Source: Paractinoplanes lichenicola | GTDB lineage: Bacteria > Actinomycetota > Actinomycetes > Mycobacteriales > Micromonosporaceae | Reading direction: 5' to 3' | DNA: 64,000 nucleotides | Assembly (NCBI RefSeq): GCF_016785085.1 | Contig: NZ_JAENHO010000002.1 | Location: forward strand, 558,001 to 622,000 | In this document: positions 15,968 through 24,782 of the stretch, in pieces | Position numbering within the stretch: the first letter of the stretch is position 1 | Layout of the letters: every line of letters begins with the position of its first letter | Notes under the pieces: generated by a model | What the model was told of the DNA's origin: nothing | Database searches by the model: none | Seen by the model: only the letters and a program-made list of their open reading frames with translations | Translations under genes and position numbers: made by a program

Positions 15968-15994
15968 CATCGCGGCCATTCCGTGGCCGCGATG
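15968..15994 (+). terminator. intrinsic terminator of the protease gene
   Basis: Perfect 11-bp inverted repeat CATCGCGGCCA / TGGCCGCGATG with a 5-nt loop, 13 bp after the protease stop. The in-frame ATG 15992 of the next gene falls inside the stem, which argues for ATG 16013 as that gene's start. Confidence 0.8.
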
Positions 15995-16012
15995 CCGGGC
16001 ACCTTCGTAGCC

Positions 16013-16435
16013 ATGACACTCGACCGTTCCGGATCCCGCATCGACCACCTCAACCTGGCCGTCCCGTCGCTGGCCGAGGCAGTGGCCTTCTACGAACCGG
16101 TGCTGGCCGCCATCGGCATCACGAAGATGCTGAAAATCCCCCCGAACGCCACCCCCAACCAGCCCACCGCCATGACCGGTTTCGGCCTGGCCAACGTAAA
16201 GCCCTACTTCTGGCTGATCGACGGCGGCACGGTAGGCACCAACATGCACGTAGCCTTCACAGTCGACACCCGCGACGACGTGAACACGTTCTACGAGGCG
16301 GCCCTCAAGGCGGGCGCCACACCAACACTGGAGCCCGCAGTCCATCCCGAGTATCACGACGACTATTACGGCGCCTTCGTCCTCGACCCCCACGGCATCA
16401 ACCTCGAAGCCGTCTGCCACCACCCGCTCGGGTAG
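16013..16435 (+). CDS. VOC family (glyoxalase/bleomycin-resistance-like) protein
   Basis: 140-residue paired betaalphabetabetabeta protein. IDHLNLAVPSLAEAVAFYEPVL at the N-terminus contains the first metal-ligand His, HVAFTVDTRDDVNTFY opens the second module, and DPHGINLEAV supplies the C-terminal Glu ligand. VOC proteins range from lyases to dioxygenases and binding proteins; nothing selects one here. Start ATG 16013 was preferred over 15992, which lies within the upstream terminator stem. No recognisable Shine-Dalgarno. Followed by copy B of the dispersed repeat. Confidence 0.88.
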   Translation: MTLDRSGSRIDHLNLAVPSLAEAVAFYEPVLAAIGITKMLKIPPNATPNQPTAMTGFGLANVKPYFWLIDGGTVGTNMHVAFTVDTRDDVNTFYEAALKAGATPTLEPAVHPEYHDDYYGAFVLDPHGINLEAVCHHPLG

Positions 16436-16815
16436 CACATCTCCAGAGATCAACCGCGTTATCCACATTTCCGGGCTGTCCACAGCGACGCCCCGCCTCG
16501 CCTCCGAAGATCGCCCCCGCCCGGTAAAATGGGTGCTGGGCGGGGGTCCCCCTTGGTTAGGGCGGGCACTGTTCCGGCTCGGTAGGGGGCGAAGATCGCG
16601 GTTCACGCGTGAGTAAATCCGAAGGTGTGCCGCCCATCCGGAGCAGGGCCGGGCCGCCTCGGCTGCGGCGGGTTGGGGTCGGTGGTCGGGCAGGTCGGCA
16701 GGGGCATAAGGGCAGCTCGTCCGGGCTTAAGGGGTTCCCGGATGATCTTTAAGGTCGTTTTAAGGGCGACGCTTCGAGCATGGGTGGGTCCGCTACTACG
16801 GAGGCCTGTCCCACC
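16436..16815. other. non-coding stretch with dispersed repeat copy B
   Basis: 380 bp between the VOC and GH64 genes. The first half is copy B of the dispersed element in minus orientation; the remainder contains the GH64 leader with AT-richer TTAAGG/TTTAAGG runs at about 16728-16765 that could belong to its promoter. No small gene is supported. Confidence 0.5.
16459..16598 (-). repeat. dispersed intergenic element, copy B, with DnaA-box pair
   Basis: Read on the minus strand, blocks are in the same order as copy A: GCGATCTTCGCCCCC (16584-16598), the shared 30-bp block (16538-16567, identical to A), ATTTT (16526-16530), GGGGCGATCTT (16507-16517), then TGTGGACAG (16476-16484) and TGTGGATAA (16459-16467). 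The two 9-mers are again 17 bp apart, but the perfect DnaA box is now the outer one. Confidence 0.8.
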
Positions 16816-18450
16816 ATGCGTCACAAGCGAACGATGCGTCACCGAACGCTCATCCTCTCCTCGGTCGCCGCCGCGGCTGTGGTGGGGGTTACCACCTGGA
16901 TCGCCCTGCCTGCTTCGGCCGCTGCGCCTACTGCCACGTTGCGTACGGTCTCGGACTGGGGTTCGGGGTGGCAGAGCGAGGTGACCATCAAGAACACCGG
17001 CGGCGACATGAAGTCGTGGAAGGTGGAGTTCGATCTGCCGGCCGGGGGGTCGATCGGCAGCTACTGGGACACCGACCTGGCCCTCAGCGGCAACCACCTG
17101 ACCTTCAGCAACCGGTCGTGGAACGGGGTCGTGCCGGCGGACGCCAGTGTCACGTTCGGTTTTGTCGGGGCGGGTGGCAAGCCGGCCAACTGCAAGCTCA
17201 ACGGCATGCCGTGCGGGGGCGGCGGTGACGTGATCACCACAACCGCCCCGACGGTGGCGCCGACGACCCAGGTGCCGACGAAGCCGCCGGCGACGCAGCC
17301 GACCCAGCCGCCGGCCACGACCAAGCCGGCCGAGAACCCCACGAGCGTGCCGCCGAAGAGCGACATCCTGCCGGTCAAGGTAACCAACGACACGGGCCGC
17401 GGCGAGAACGTCTTCCTCTACATGCTGGGGACGAACCTGACGACCGGCAAGCTCGGCTATGTCAACGCGGCCGGCGCGTTCACCAACTGGTCGGGCGGCG
17501 GCTCGGTGCCCGTACCGGCTCCGGACGTCTCGATCCCCGGGCCGGCCAACGGCTCCAGCGTCACCGTGAAGATGCCGAAGAACCTCTCCGGCCGCCTCTA
17601 CATGTCGTTCGGGCAGAAGCTCGACTTCCGGCTGACCACCGACGGCCTGGTGCAGCCCGCGCCGTGGGCCGGCGGTGACCCGAACCGCGACATCCTGTTC
17701 GACTGGAGCGAGTTCACCTTCAACGACGGCGGCCTGTTCATCAACAGCTCGCAGGTCGACATGTTCTCGGTGCCGCACGCCATCGACGTGACCGGCGGCG
17801 ACGGCAAGACCCTGAAGACCGGTGAGGTCAAGCCGGGCGGCCGGCAGCGGGTCATCGACGCGATCAAGGCGTCGCCCGACTTCGCCAAGAGCGTGGTGAC
17901 CCGGGGCGACGGCACGGTGCTGCGGGTGCTGGCGCCGGGCAAGGCGGCCGACGCGGGCCTGATGAGCCCGACCTTCCTCGACTCGTACATCACGAAGTCG
18001 TGGAACACCTACACCGGGAAGAACCTGACCGTCGTCCCGTTCAGCGACCAGCCGGACAAGAAGTTCTTCGGCCGCACCTCGGGCAACGTCATGAACTTCA
18101 CGGACAGCACCGGCAAGACGGTGGCGTCGTTCACCAAGCCCTCGACCGCGAACGTGTGGGGCTGCGACGGTGCCCTGGGCGCCCCGAACGACCTGGTCGT
18201 CGGCCCGATCGCCCGCACCCTGTGCGCCGCGCTGACCCGCAACACGCTGGACAAGCGGGACGTGCAGCCGAGCGGCACGGCGGCCGACTTCTATCAGGGC
18301 GAAAGCGCCAACGTGTACGGCAAGGTCATCCACGACAACATGGTCGACGGCCGGGCGTACGCGTTCGCCTTCGACGACGTGCAGGCGCAGGAGTCGCTGG
18401 TGCACAGCGGCGACCCGCGGCTCGCGGGCATCACCTTGACCCGCTTCTAG
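16816..18450 (+). CDS. secreted beta-1,3-glucanase, CBM2 plus GH64
   Basis: 544-residue exoenzyme. Signal peptide MRHKRTMRH...LPASAAA, then a CBM2-type module (~residues 36-130; SDWGSGWQSEVTIKNTG, W residues conserved, SNRSWNGVVPA), a Thr/Pro linker (TQVPTKPPATQPTQPP), and a GH64 domain (~185-544; LPVKVTNDTGRG, FLYMLGTN, FDWSEFTFN, VDMFSVP). GH64 enzymes release laminaripentaose from beta-1,3-glucan by inversion; the VDMFS and WSEFT segments hold the conserved acidic residues. ATG 16816 has GGAGG 11 bp upstream. The TAG stop coincides with the left terminal repeat of a MITE-like element. Likely role: fungal cell-wall or callose degradation. Confidence 0.93.
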   Translation: MRHKRTMRHRTLILSSVAAAAVVGVTTWIALPASAAAPTATLRTVSDWGSGWQSEVTIKNTGGDMKSWKVEFDLPAGGSIGSYWDTDLALSGNHLTFSNRSWNGVVPADASVTFGFVGAGGKPANCKLNGMPCGGGGDVITTTAPTVAPTTQVPTKPPATQPTQPPATTKPAENPTSVPPKSDILPVKVTNDTGRGENVFLYMLGTNLTTGKLGYVNAAGAFTNWSGGGSVPVPAPDVSIPGPANGSSVTVKMPKNLSGRLYMSFGQKLDFRLTTDGLVQPAPWAGGDPNRDILFDWSEFTFNDGGLFINSSQVDMFSVPHAIDVTGGDGKTLKTGEVKPGGRQRVIDAIKASPDFAKSVVTRGDGTVLRVLAPGKAADAGLMSPTFLDSYITKSWNTYTGKNLTVVPFSDQPDKKFFGRTSGNVMNFTDSTGKTVASFTKPSTANVWGCDGALGAPNDLVVGPIARTLCAALTRNTLDKRDVQPSGTAADFYQGESANVYGKVIHDNMVDGRAYAFAFDDVQAQESLVHSGDPRLAGITLTRF

Positions 18451-18614
18451 GTCCTGTTTCGTAGTGGGGGTGGGAGCGAGGCCGGGTCCAGATTTCGTCT
18501 GGTGGTGGCCCGGGGAAGCCTGGCTCCCGGTGTTGGAACCTGGCTTTCACGGGACGCCGCCAGGCGGGATCTGGGCCCTGCCGCAGCCCCGCCCCCACTA
18601 CGAAACAGGGCCTA
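18448..18614. mobile_element. MITE-like element with 27-bp terminal inverted repeats
   Basis: 167 bp bounded by 18448-18474 and 18588-18614, inverted repeats identical except two positions; both begin TAGG[TC]CCTGTTTCGTAGTG and are flanked by TA, compatible with a TA target duplication as in IS630/Tc1 or some IS5-group elements. No coding capacity. The interior has further G+C-rich dyads. The left end contributes the GH64 stop codon. It could equally serve as a terminator for the GH64 transcript. Confidence 0.7.
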
Positions 18615-18634
18615 AGGGTCAGGGCACCGAGACG

Positions 18635-18686
18635 GGAGCGCCGGCCGGCCGCAGCGGGAGGGGACCGCAGCGGTGGCCGGCGCTCC
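18635..18686 (-). terminator. long hairpin downstream of the DHA2 transporter gene
   Basis: Perfect 12-bp arms GGAGCGCCGGCC (18635-18646) and GGCCGGCGCTCC (18675-18686) enclose a 28-nt loop that itself contains CCGCAGCGG twice. It begins 9 bp past the MFS stop on the minus strand. Confidence 0.6.
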
Positions 18687-18695
18687 TCGCGTATT

Positions 18696-20102
18696 TCAGT
18701 GAGCGGCGGCGGTGCGGGGCAGGGCGAGCATCGCCAGGGCGGCCAGCACGTACGCGACCACCTGCCACGGCATGACTTGGGCGAGCCCGTGCCCGAACGC
18801 GGGCGGGGTCCCGAGGGCGTCGAAGAAGACGGTGCCGAGCACGGCGATCCCGGCCGCCCCGCCGATCTGGATGACGGTGGACAGCACCCCGCCCGCCGCG
18901 CCGGCCTGGTGCCCCGGCACGCCGGCCAGCACGACGTTGACCAGGATCGGGGCGGCCAGGCCGAGGCCGAGCCCGCCGAGGAACAGCGCGCCGGCCAGGG
19001 GCCAGTAGCCGGGCGTGCCGCCGTCGCGGACCAGCAGCCACAGCAGGGCCTGGGACGCGGCGAGCGTCAGGGAACCGGTGACCAGCAAGGCCCGGCCGGC
19101 CCTGGCCGCGAGCGCCACCCCGGCGCCGGAGGTGAGCATCGACCCGATCGCGTACGGGAGGATCACCAGGCCGGTCTGCCAGGCCGAGCGGCCCGTCCCG
19201 GACTGCAGATAGATCGACAGGACCAGGAAGAACGACGCCAGCGCGCCGAAGAAGAGCACCGACGCCGCCAGCCCGGCCGTGAACGGACGTACGGTCAGCA
19301 GCGCCGGGTCGAGAATGCCCCGGCCCGCGAGGCCCCGCTCGTAGGCCACGAACCCGGCCAGCAGGCCCAGCCCGGCCAGCAGCAGCGCCCACCCCCACCA
19401 GGGCCAGCCCCAGTCCCGCCCCTGCACCAGCGGCAGCAGCACCAGCACGACCGCGACGGCGGACAGCAACGCCCCGGCCGCGTCGAGACGGGCCGGCGCG
19501 GGCGAGGTCGACTCGGGCAGCACCCGCAGGCCCAGAATCAGGGCGACGAGGGCGACGGGGATGTTGATCCAGAAGATGGTGCGCCAGCCCAGGCCCCCGA
19601 GGTCGGCGTCGACCAGCGCGCCCCCGAGCAGCGGACCGGCGACCGCGGCCAGTCCCTGCACGGCCCCGTACGCCCCGAACGCCTTGGCCATCGCGGCCGG
19701 CGCGAACGAGGACCGGATGATCCCGAAGACCTGCGGCACCAGGAACCCGCCGGCCAGGCCTTGCAGCGCGCGCAGGGCGATCAGCGCGCCCGCCGACGGG
19801 GCCAGCGCGCACGCCGCGGAGGCGACGGCGAAGCCGATCAGGGCGACGAGGAAGACCCGGCGCCGCCCGTACGCGTCGCCGACCCGCCCGCCCGTGATCA
19901 GCCCGGAGCCCAGGGCCAGCGTGTACGCGGCGACGGTCCACTGAAGCTGGGCCTCGCCGGCGCTCAGGTCGGCGGCGATGTCGGGGGCGGCGACCGTGAC
20001 GATGGTGACGTCGAGCAGATCCATGAACGAGGCGAACAGGACGACCAGCAGGGCGATCGACGCTCGCCGGCCCTCGACGGTGGTGGAGAGGTGAGTGCTC
20101 AT
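18696..20102 (-). CDS. DHA2-family (EmrB/QacA-like) 14-TM MFS exporter
   Basis: 468 residues with about 14 membrane helices. FMDLLDVTIVTVAAPDI in TM1 is the DHA2 signature (L-D-x-T-[IV]-V-N-V-A-x-P, here with VAAPDI), RVGDAYGRRRVFLV is motif A, and ALQGLAGGFLVPQVFGII is motif C-like, typical of drug/H+ antiporters. ATG 20102 starts eight codons before the conserved TM1; longer reading to 20846 runs through the divergent regulator. A WYL-domain regulator diverges 63 bp away and is the probable controller. Drug or metabolite efflux; substrate unknown. Confidence 0.91.
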   Translation of the reverse strand: MSTHLSTTVEGRRASIALLVVLFASFMDLLDVTIVTVAAPDIAADLSAGEAQLQWTVAAYTLALGSGLITGGRVGDAYGRRRVFLVALIGFAVASAACALAPSAGALIALRALQGLAGGFLVPQVFGIIRSSFAPAAMAKAFGAYGAVQGLAAVAGPLLGGALVDADLGGLGWRTIFWINIPVALVALILGLRVLPESTSPAPARLDAAGALLSAVAVVLVLLPLVQGRDWGWPWWGWALLLAGLGLLAGFVAYERGLAGRGILDPALLTVRPFTAGLAASVLFFGALASFFLVLSIYLQSGTGRSAWQTGLVILPYAIGSMLTSGAGVALAARAGRALLVTGSLTLAASQALLWLLVRDGGTPGYWPLAGALFLGGLGLGLAAPILVNVVLAGVPGHQAGAAGGVLSTVIQIGGAAGIAVLGTVFFDALGTPPAFGHGLAQVMPWQVVAYVLAALAMLALPRTAAAH

Positions 20103-20165
20103 GGCGGGCAGAGTGGCAACCGTGGCGGTCACCGGCTGACCGCCAGGTCTGGAATCGTGGCCCCC

Positions 20166-21152
20166 GTGGCCGATACCTCCGCACGCATCCTGCGCCTGCT
20201 GTCGTTGCTCGAGGCGCGCGTCGAGTGGCCCGGGGCCGAGCTGGCAGCGCGGCTGGAGGTGTCGGCCCGGACCCTGCGGCGCGACGTCGACACCCTTCGC
20301 GAGCTCGGCTATCCGGTCAACGCCGTGATGGGAGCGGGCGGCGGTTATCGGCTCGGCGCCGGGGGACGGCTGCCGGCTCTGGTGCTGGACGACGACCAGG
20401 CGATCGCGATCGCGTTGGCACTGCAGACCGCGCCGGCCACCGTCTCCGGGATCGACGACGCCGTGGCCCGGGCGCTCACGACCCTGCGGCAGGTCATGCC
20501 GGCCCGGCTGCGGGCGGCCAGCGAGGCGTTCCAGGTGACCTCGCTCCGCAACTACTGGGAGTTCTCGGCCGCGCCCGTCGACGTGGTCACGCTCCGGGCC
20601 GTCGGCGCCGCCATCCGTACGGCCCGGGTGTTGAGCTTCGACTACCGCGACCCCGACGGCGCCGTTCCCGATCCGGGCCGTCCCGGGTTTCAGGCGCCCC
20701 GGGAGGTCGAGCCGCACCACCTGGTCGTCTGGGCCGGCCGCTGGTATCTGATCGCCCGCGACCTTCCCGGCCATGCCTGGCACACCTACCGGGTCGACCG
20801 GATCCGGCCCCGCACCCCGGGCGGCGGCGCGGTCTTCACGCCGCAACCGCTCACCCGCGACGACCTGACCCGCCTGGTCGTGCAGAACCCGGACCGGGGC
20901 GACACCCCCGGCCGCTGGCAGTGCGTCGGGTCGGCCGTCCTCGACGTGCCCGCCCCGGTCGTCGCCCGCTGGGCCCCGGGCGGCTCCGTCGTCGAGCCCG
21001 TCGACGAGCGGCGCAGCCGGCTCACCATCGGCGGGTGGTCCTGGACCGGGATCGCGGGGCTGTTCATCACGTTCGACAGCGACCTGAGCGACGTCGAGCC
21101 CTCGGAACTGCGGGACGCGATGGGGCGGGTAGCGGAGCGGCTCAGGCAGTGA
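20166..21152 (+). CDS. YafY/WYL-domain transcriptional regulator
   Basis: 328 residues. N-terminal HTH_11 helix-turn-helix (ARILRLLSLLEARVEWPGAE; LEVSARTLRRDVDTLRELGY), then the GGGYRLGAGGRLPAL linker, and a WYL domain in which WAGRWYLIARDL carries the W-Y-L motif near residue 200; a WCX C-terminal domain follows. WYL domains bind nucleic acid or nucleotides and respond to DNA damage or metabolites in various families. GTG 20166 gives MADTSARILR; GTG 20157 would add three residues. Divergent from the DHA2 transporter, so likely its regulator; its 3' end overlaps the S9 peptidase gene by 11 bp. Confidence 0.92.
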   Translation: MADTSARILRLLSLLEARVEWPGAELAARLEVSARTLRRDVDTLRELGYPVNAVMGAGGGYRLGAGGRLPALVLDDDQAIAIALALQTAPATVSGIDDAVARALTTLRQVMPARLRAASEAFQVTSLRNYWEFSAAPVDVVTLRAVGAAIRTARVLSFDYRDPDGAVPDPGRPGFQAPREVEPHHLVVWAGRWYLIARDLPGHAWHTYRVDRIRPRTPGGGAVFTPQPLTRDDLTRLVVQNPDRGDTPGRWQCVGSAVLDVPAPVVARWAPGGSVVEPVDERRSRLTIGGWSWTGIAGLFITFDSDLSDVEPSELRDAMGRVAERLRQ

Positions 21153-22932
21153 GCGGCTGCAGATGCGTCGTCAGCCAGTCGACCGTCTCGCGCATGTAGT
21201 CGGCTCGCGAGGAGCGGTGCAGCAGTTCGTGGCCCTCGCCCGGGAACAGCAGGTAGCGGTGCGGGATGCCGCGTTCGGCCAGGGCCCGTACGACCTGCTC
21301 GGCCTCGATGACCGGGACGTTGCTGTCGTTCTCGCCGTGCACGACCATCAGCGGCGTACGCAATCGGTCGATGCGGGTGATGGGGGAGAGGTCGGCCAGC
21401 AACGCCTCGTCGGTCACCGGGTCGCCGTACTTGGAGACGGCCGCCGCGGCGATCCAGGGCTCGGTGTGCTCGTAGAACGTGGCGAAGTTGGACATGCCGC
21501 AGACGTCGATGCCGACCGCGAACATGTCGGGGAACGTCGTCAGCGCGGCCAGCGTCAGGTAGCCCCCGTACGACCGCCCCATGATGCCCAGTCGTGAAAT
21601 ATCGGCAATGTCCGAACTGGTGAGGTGGTGAACACAGGACTGCACGTCCTGGATAGCGGCGTAGCGCAGGGCCAGATTGTCGGCGTTCACAAACGTACGA
21701 CCGAAGCCCGAAGACCCCCGTACGTTGGGCGCGAACACGGCGATGCCCCGGTCGACCAGCGACTGGAAGAGCGGCCCGTGCCCCGGCCGCTCCTGCGCCT
21801 CCGGCCCGCCGTGGAACCACAGCACGGTCGGGAAGGGCCCTTCCCCCACGGGCCGGAACAGCCACCCCGTCAGCGTCAGCCCGTCGTGCGCCGGGAACGT
21901 CTCGAGCGTGGGCGTCACCGCGCCGGGCGCCGGCGGCTCGGCCGACACCGGCGCCACCCCGATCGCCGCCGACGACACCCAGACGCCGTGGGGCTGGCCC
22001 GGGCCCTCGGCCGTGAAGCTCAGCGTCGACCCGTCGAAGGACCAGGCCGGGCCGCTGATCACCGAGCCCGGCTGCGGGGTCAGCGTGCGCCGGGCGCCCG
22101 AGTCGAGGTCGAGCAGGGCCACCGACGACAGGCCCCCGCGCAGGTTCCACAAGACCGCCGCTGTACGCCCGTCGGCCGTGATCGTGAACGACTCGACCTC
22201 GTCGGTCTCGGACGCGGCCAGCACCTCCACGCCGCCCTTGGCCACGCGGATCAGCACCGGCAGCTCGCCGGACTCGCTGCGGGCGTACACGGTCTCGCCG
22301 TCCGGCCCGAAGACCGCCTGCTCGCCCGCGGTGACGAACTCGTCGACGCCGGTCAGCAGGTCGCGCACCACGATGTGGCGGTCGCCGCGCGGGCCGACCC
22401 GCAGCAGCGCCCGGTCGCGGGCCGGCGAGACGTCGCACAGCGAGATCAGCTCGCCGCGGGCGACGATCGAGCGGGAACCGTCGGACGGGTCGATCAGCAG
22501 GGCGGTCGTCAGGTTCTCGGTCAGCGCCAGCAGCGAGCGGCCGGGCAGCCAGCGCATGTTGTCGGCCGTGTCGGCGCCGAAGCCGGCCACCTGGTGCAGC
22601 TCCGAGCCGTCCGGCCGGACCAGCCACACCTCGTGCCGGGGCGCGCCGCCGGGGGCGACGTGGCAGGCCAGCCAGCCGCCGCCGGTCGACCACTGCACGG
22701 TCGCGACGGGGGCCTCGCCCGTGTCGACCAGGAACGTCAGGTCGCTGCCGACCGGCTGCACCCACACCTGGGGGCGGCCGCTGCGGTCGGAGACGTAGGC
22801 GGCGTGCCGGCCGTCCGGCGACAGGGCCGGCGACCAGCTGCCCGAGACCTCGGAAGGGAAGGTGCCCGCATCTATGTTCGTCCAGCCCATCGGCAAAACG
22901 GTTACGTCGACACGGTTGAACTGACCGGTCAT
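21142..22932 (-). CDS. S9 family prolyl-oligopeptidase-like peptidase
   Basis: 596-residue serine peptidase. An N-terminal beta-propeller (WSPALSPDGRHAAYVSDRSGRPQVWV and similar WD-like repeats, ~1-330) precedes an alpha/beta-hydrolase domain. Catalytic Ser in GRSYGGYL (GxSxGG, ~435), Asp in VVHGENDSNVPV, His in GEGHELLHRSSR. No signal peptide, so it cleaves short peptides in the cytoplasm. GGGAGG lies 8 bp before ATG 22932. The gene begins 19 bp after the amidotransferase stop, making it the third gene of the ligase-amidotransferase-peptidase operon; turnover of that pathway's peptide product is an inference from position. Confidence 0.93.
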   Translation of the reverse strand: MTGQFNRVDVTVLPMGWTNIDAGTFPSEVSGSWSPALSPDGRHAAYVSDRSGRPQVWVQPVGSDLTFLVDTGEAPVATVQWSTGGGWLACHVAPGGAPRHEVWLVRPDGSELHQVAGFGADTADNMRWLPGRSLLALTENLTTALLIDPSDGSRSIVARGELISLCDVSPARDRALLRVGPRGDRHIVVRDLLTGVDEFVTAGEQAVFGPDGETVYARSESGELPVLIRVAKGGVEVLAASETDEVESFTITADGRTAAVLWNLRGGLSSVALLDLDSGARRTLTPQPGSVISGPAWSFDGSTLSFTAEGPGQPHGVWVSSAAIGVAPVSAEPPAPGAVTPTLETFPAHDGLTLTGWLFRPVGEGPFPTVLWFHGGPEAQERPGHGPLFQSLVDRGIAVFAPNVRGSSGFGRTFVNADNLALRYAAIQDVQSCVHHLTSSDIADISRLGIMGRSYGGYLTLAALTTFPDMFAVGIDVCGMSNFATFYEHTEPWIAAAAVSKYGDPVTDEALLADLSPITRIDRLRTPLMVVHGENDSNVPVIEAEQVVRALAERGIPHRYLLFPGEGHELLHRSSRADYMRETVDWLTTHLQPLTA

Positions 22933-22951
22933 ACGGGTCCTCCCTCGCTAG

Positions 22952-24724
22952 CTAGATTCCCTTGTCCTGCAACCACATCTCCAGCAACGCGAGTTGCCAC
23001 AGCTGGTTCGCGCCGAGCGTCGTGCGCGGCGTGTTGGGGTCGGCCAGCAGGAAGTCAACGTATTCCGGCCGGAACAACCCCCGGTCGCGCGCGGCTTGCG
23101 CCGAGAGCGCGTCGCGGACCTTGTCGAGCATCGGGCCCTCGAGGTGCCGAATCCCGGGAACGGGGAAATATCCCTTGGTCCGGTCGATCACCTCGTCGGG
23201 CACGACCCCGCGGGCCGCCTCCTTCAGAACCCCCTTGCCGCCGTGCGCCAGTTTCAGGGCCGGCGGGCAGGCCGCGGCCAGTTCCACCAACTCGTGATCG
23301 AGGAACGGTACGCGAGCCTCGAGGCCCCACGCCATAGTCATGTTGTCGACCCGTTTGACCGGATCGTCGACCAGCATCACCTGCGAGTCGAGCCGCAGCG
23401 CCGCGTCGACCGCCGTCTCGGCCCCGGGCCGGCCGAAGCTCGCGGCGACGAACTCCCGGCAGACGTCCGTCTCGACCAGCCAGTCGGGGTTGAGCTGCTG
23501 GGCCAGGCGGCTGTGCGGGCGGTCGAAGAACTCCTTCGCGTACGCGTCCGCGGCCACCGAGTAGGGCACGTCCGCGAGCGGCGGATACCAGCTGTAGCCG
23601 GCCAGGATCTCGTCCGCGCCCTGACCCGATTGTACGACCTTGACCGACTTTGACACGTCCTCGCTGAGCAGGTTGAACGCGATGCAGTCGTGCGACACCA
23701 TCGGCTCGCTCATCGCCGCGACCGTACGGTCAACGGCCGGCAGGAACCTGTCCTTCCCGATCCGGATCTGATGATGCGTGGTGTCGAACTGTTTGGCCAC
23801 GATGTCCGAATAGGCGAACTCGTCGCCCTGCTCGCCGCCGCCCGCCTCGAACCCGATGCTGAACGTGGTGAGCCCGCGCTGCCCCTGCTCGGCCAGCAGC
23901 GCCACGATGTAGCTGGAGTCGATGCCGCCCGAGAGCAGCACGCCCACCGGCACGTCGGCCACCATCCGGCGCTCGACCGCGAGCTTGAGCTTCTCGTGGA
24001 TCAGCTCGGGCCACTCGGCGTCGGCGATCTCGGGCCGCCGGGAGTGCGAGGCCTCCCAGTAGACGTGCTCGGTCGACGTGCCGTCGGTACGGATGATCCG
24101 TACGGTCGCCGGCGGCAGCTTCCGGACGCCGTTGATGATGGTCCGCGGCGCGGGCACGACCGAGTGGAACGTCATGTAGTGCTGCAGGGCGACCCGGTCG
24201 ATCGACTTGTCGACGTCGCCCGCGGCCAGCAGGGCGGGCAGCGTCGAGGCGAAGCGCAGGCGGCCGGGCGACTCGGCCAGATAGAGCGGCTTGATGCCGA
24301 GGCGGTCGCGGGCCAGCATGACCGTGCCGGTGCCGTGCTCGACGATCGCGAAGGCGAACATGCCGAGGAAGCGCTTCACGCAGTCGGCGCCCCAGCGGTG
24401 GTACGCCTTGATGATCACTTCGGTGTCCGAGGTGGAGAAGAACGTGTAGCCGTGGCCCCGGAGCTCCTCGCGCAGCTGCTGATAGTTGTAGATGCAGCCG
24501 TTGAACACCAGGGACAGGCCCAGCTCGTCGTCGATCATCGGCTGGTGACCGGCCTCCGACAGGTCGATGATCTTGAGCCGGCGGTGACCGAGCGCGACCG
24601 GGCCGCGTGCCCAGAGGCCCTCACCGTCCGGACCGCGCGACTGAAGGCACGGCAGCATCCGGCGGACGGCTTCCTCATCCGCCAGGTGCCCGTCGTGCCG
24701 CAGTTCGCCCGCGATTCCGCACAT
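22952..24724 (-). CDS. asparagine-synthase-type amidotransferase, NAGGN-amidotransferase-like
   Basis: 590 residues. Cys2 (MCGIAGE) is the class-II glutaminase nucleophile after Met removal; RGPDGEG, FNGCIYNY and SDTEVIIKAY follow in the Ntn domain. The synthetase half has the PP-loop LLSGGIDSSYIVALL (~260), SQGADEILAGYSWY and WGLEARVPFLDHELVE. Besides asparagine synthetases, this group includes amidotransferases that convert the C-terminal Gln of N-acetylglutaminylglutamine to the amide, an osmolyte. The ligase neighbour 58 bp upstream and the peptidase 19 bp downstream favour peptide amidation over Asn synthesis. GGGAGG lies 11 bp before the start. Free-asparagine synthesis is not excluded. 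Confidence 0.88.
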   Translation of the reverse strand: MCGIAGELRHDGHLADEEAVRRMLPCLQSRGPDGEGLWARGPVALGHRRLKIIDLSEAGHQPMIDDELGLSLVFNGCIYNYQQLREELRGHGYTFFSTSDTEVIIKAYHRWGADCVKRFLGMFAFAIVEHGTGTVMLARDRLGIKPLYLAESPGRLRFASTLPALLAAGDVDKSIDRVALQHYMTFHSVVPAPRTIINGVRKLPPATVRIIRTDGTSTEHVYWEASHSRRPEIADAEWPELIHEKLKLAVERRMVADVPVGVLLSGGIDSSYIVALLAEQGQRGLTTFSIGFEAGGGEQGDEFAYSDIVAKQFDTTHHQIRIGKDRFLPAVDRTVAAMSEPMVSHDCIAFNLLSEDVSKSVKVVQSGQGADEILAGYSWYPPLADVPYSVAADAYAKEFFDRPHSRLAQQLNPDWLVETDVCREFVAASFGRPGAETAVDAALRLDSQVMLVDDPVKRVDNMTMAWGLEARVPFLDHELVELAAACPPALKLAHGGKGVLKEAARGVVPDEVIDRTKGYFPVPGIRHLEGPMLDKVRDALSAQAARDRGLFRPEYVDFLLADPNTPRTTLGANQLWQLALLEMWLQDKGI

Positions 24725-24782
24725 GATTGTTGAACCTCCCTGTTGTCGATTTCGATCAGGTGACGGCGCCGTAACGCGCCTG

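Noticed and set aside
22952..24724. Plain asparagine synthetase B
   Set aside because: The domains fit, but a peptide-ligase fusion upstream and a peptidase 19 bp downstream favour peptide amidation; kept as an alternative in the entry.
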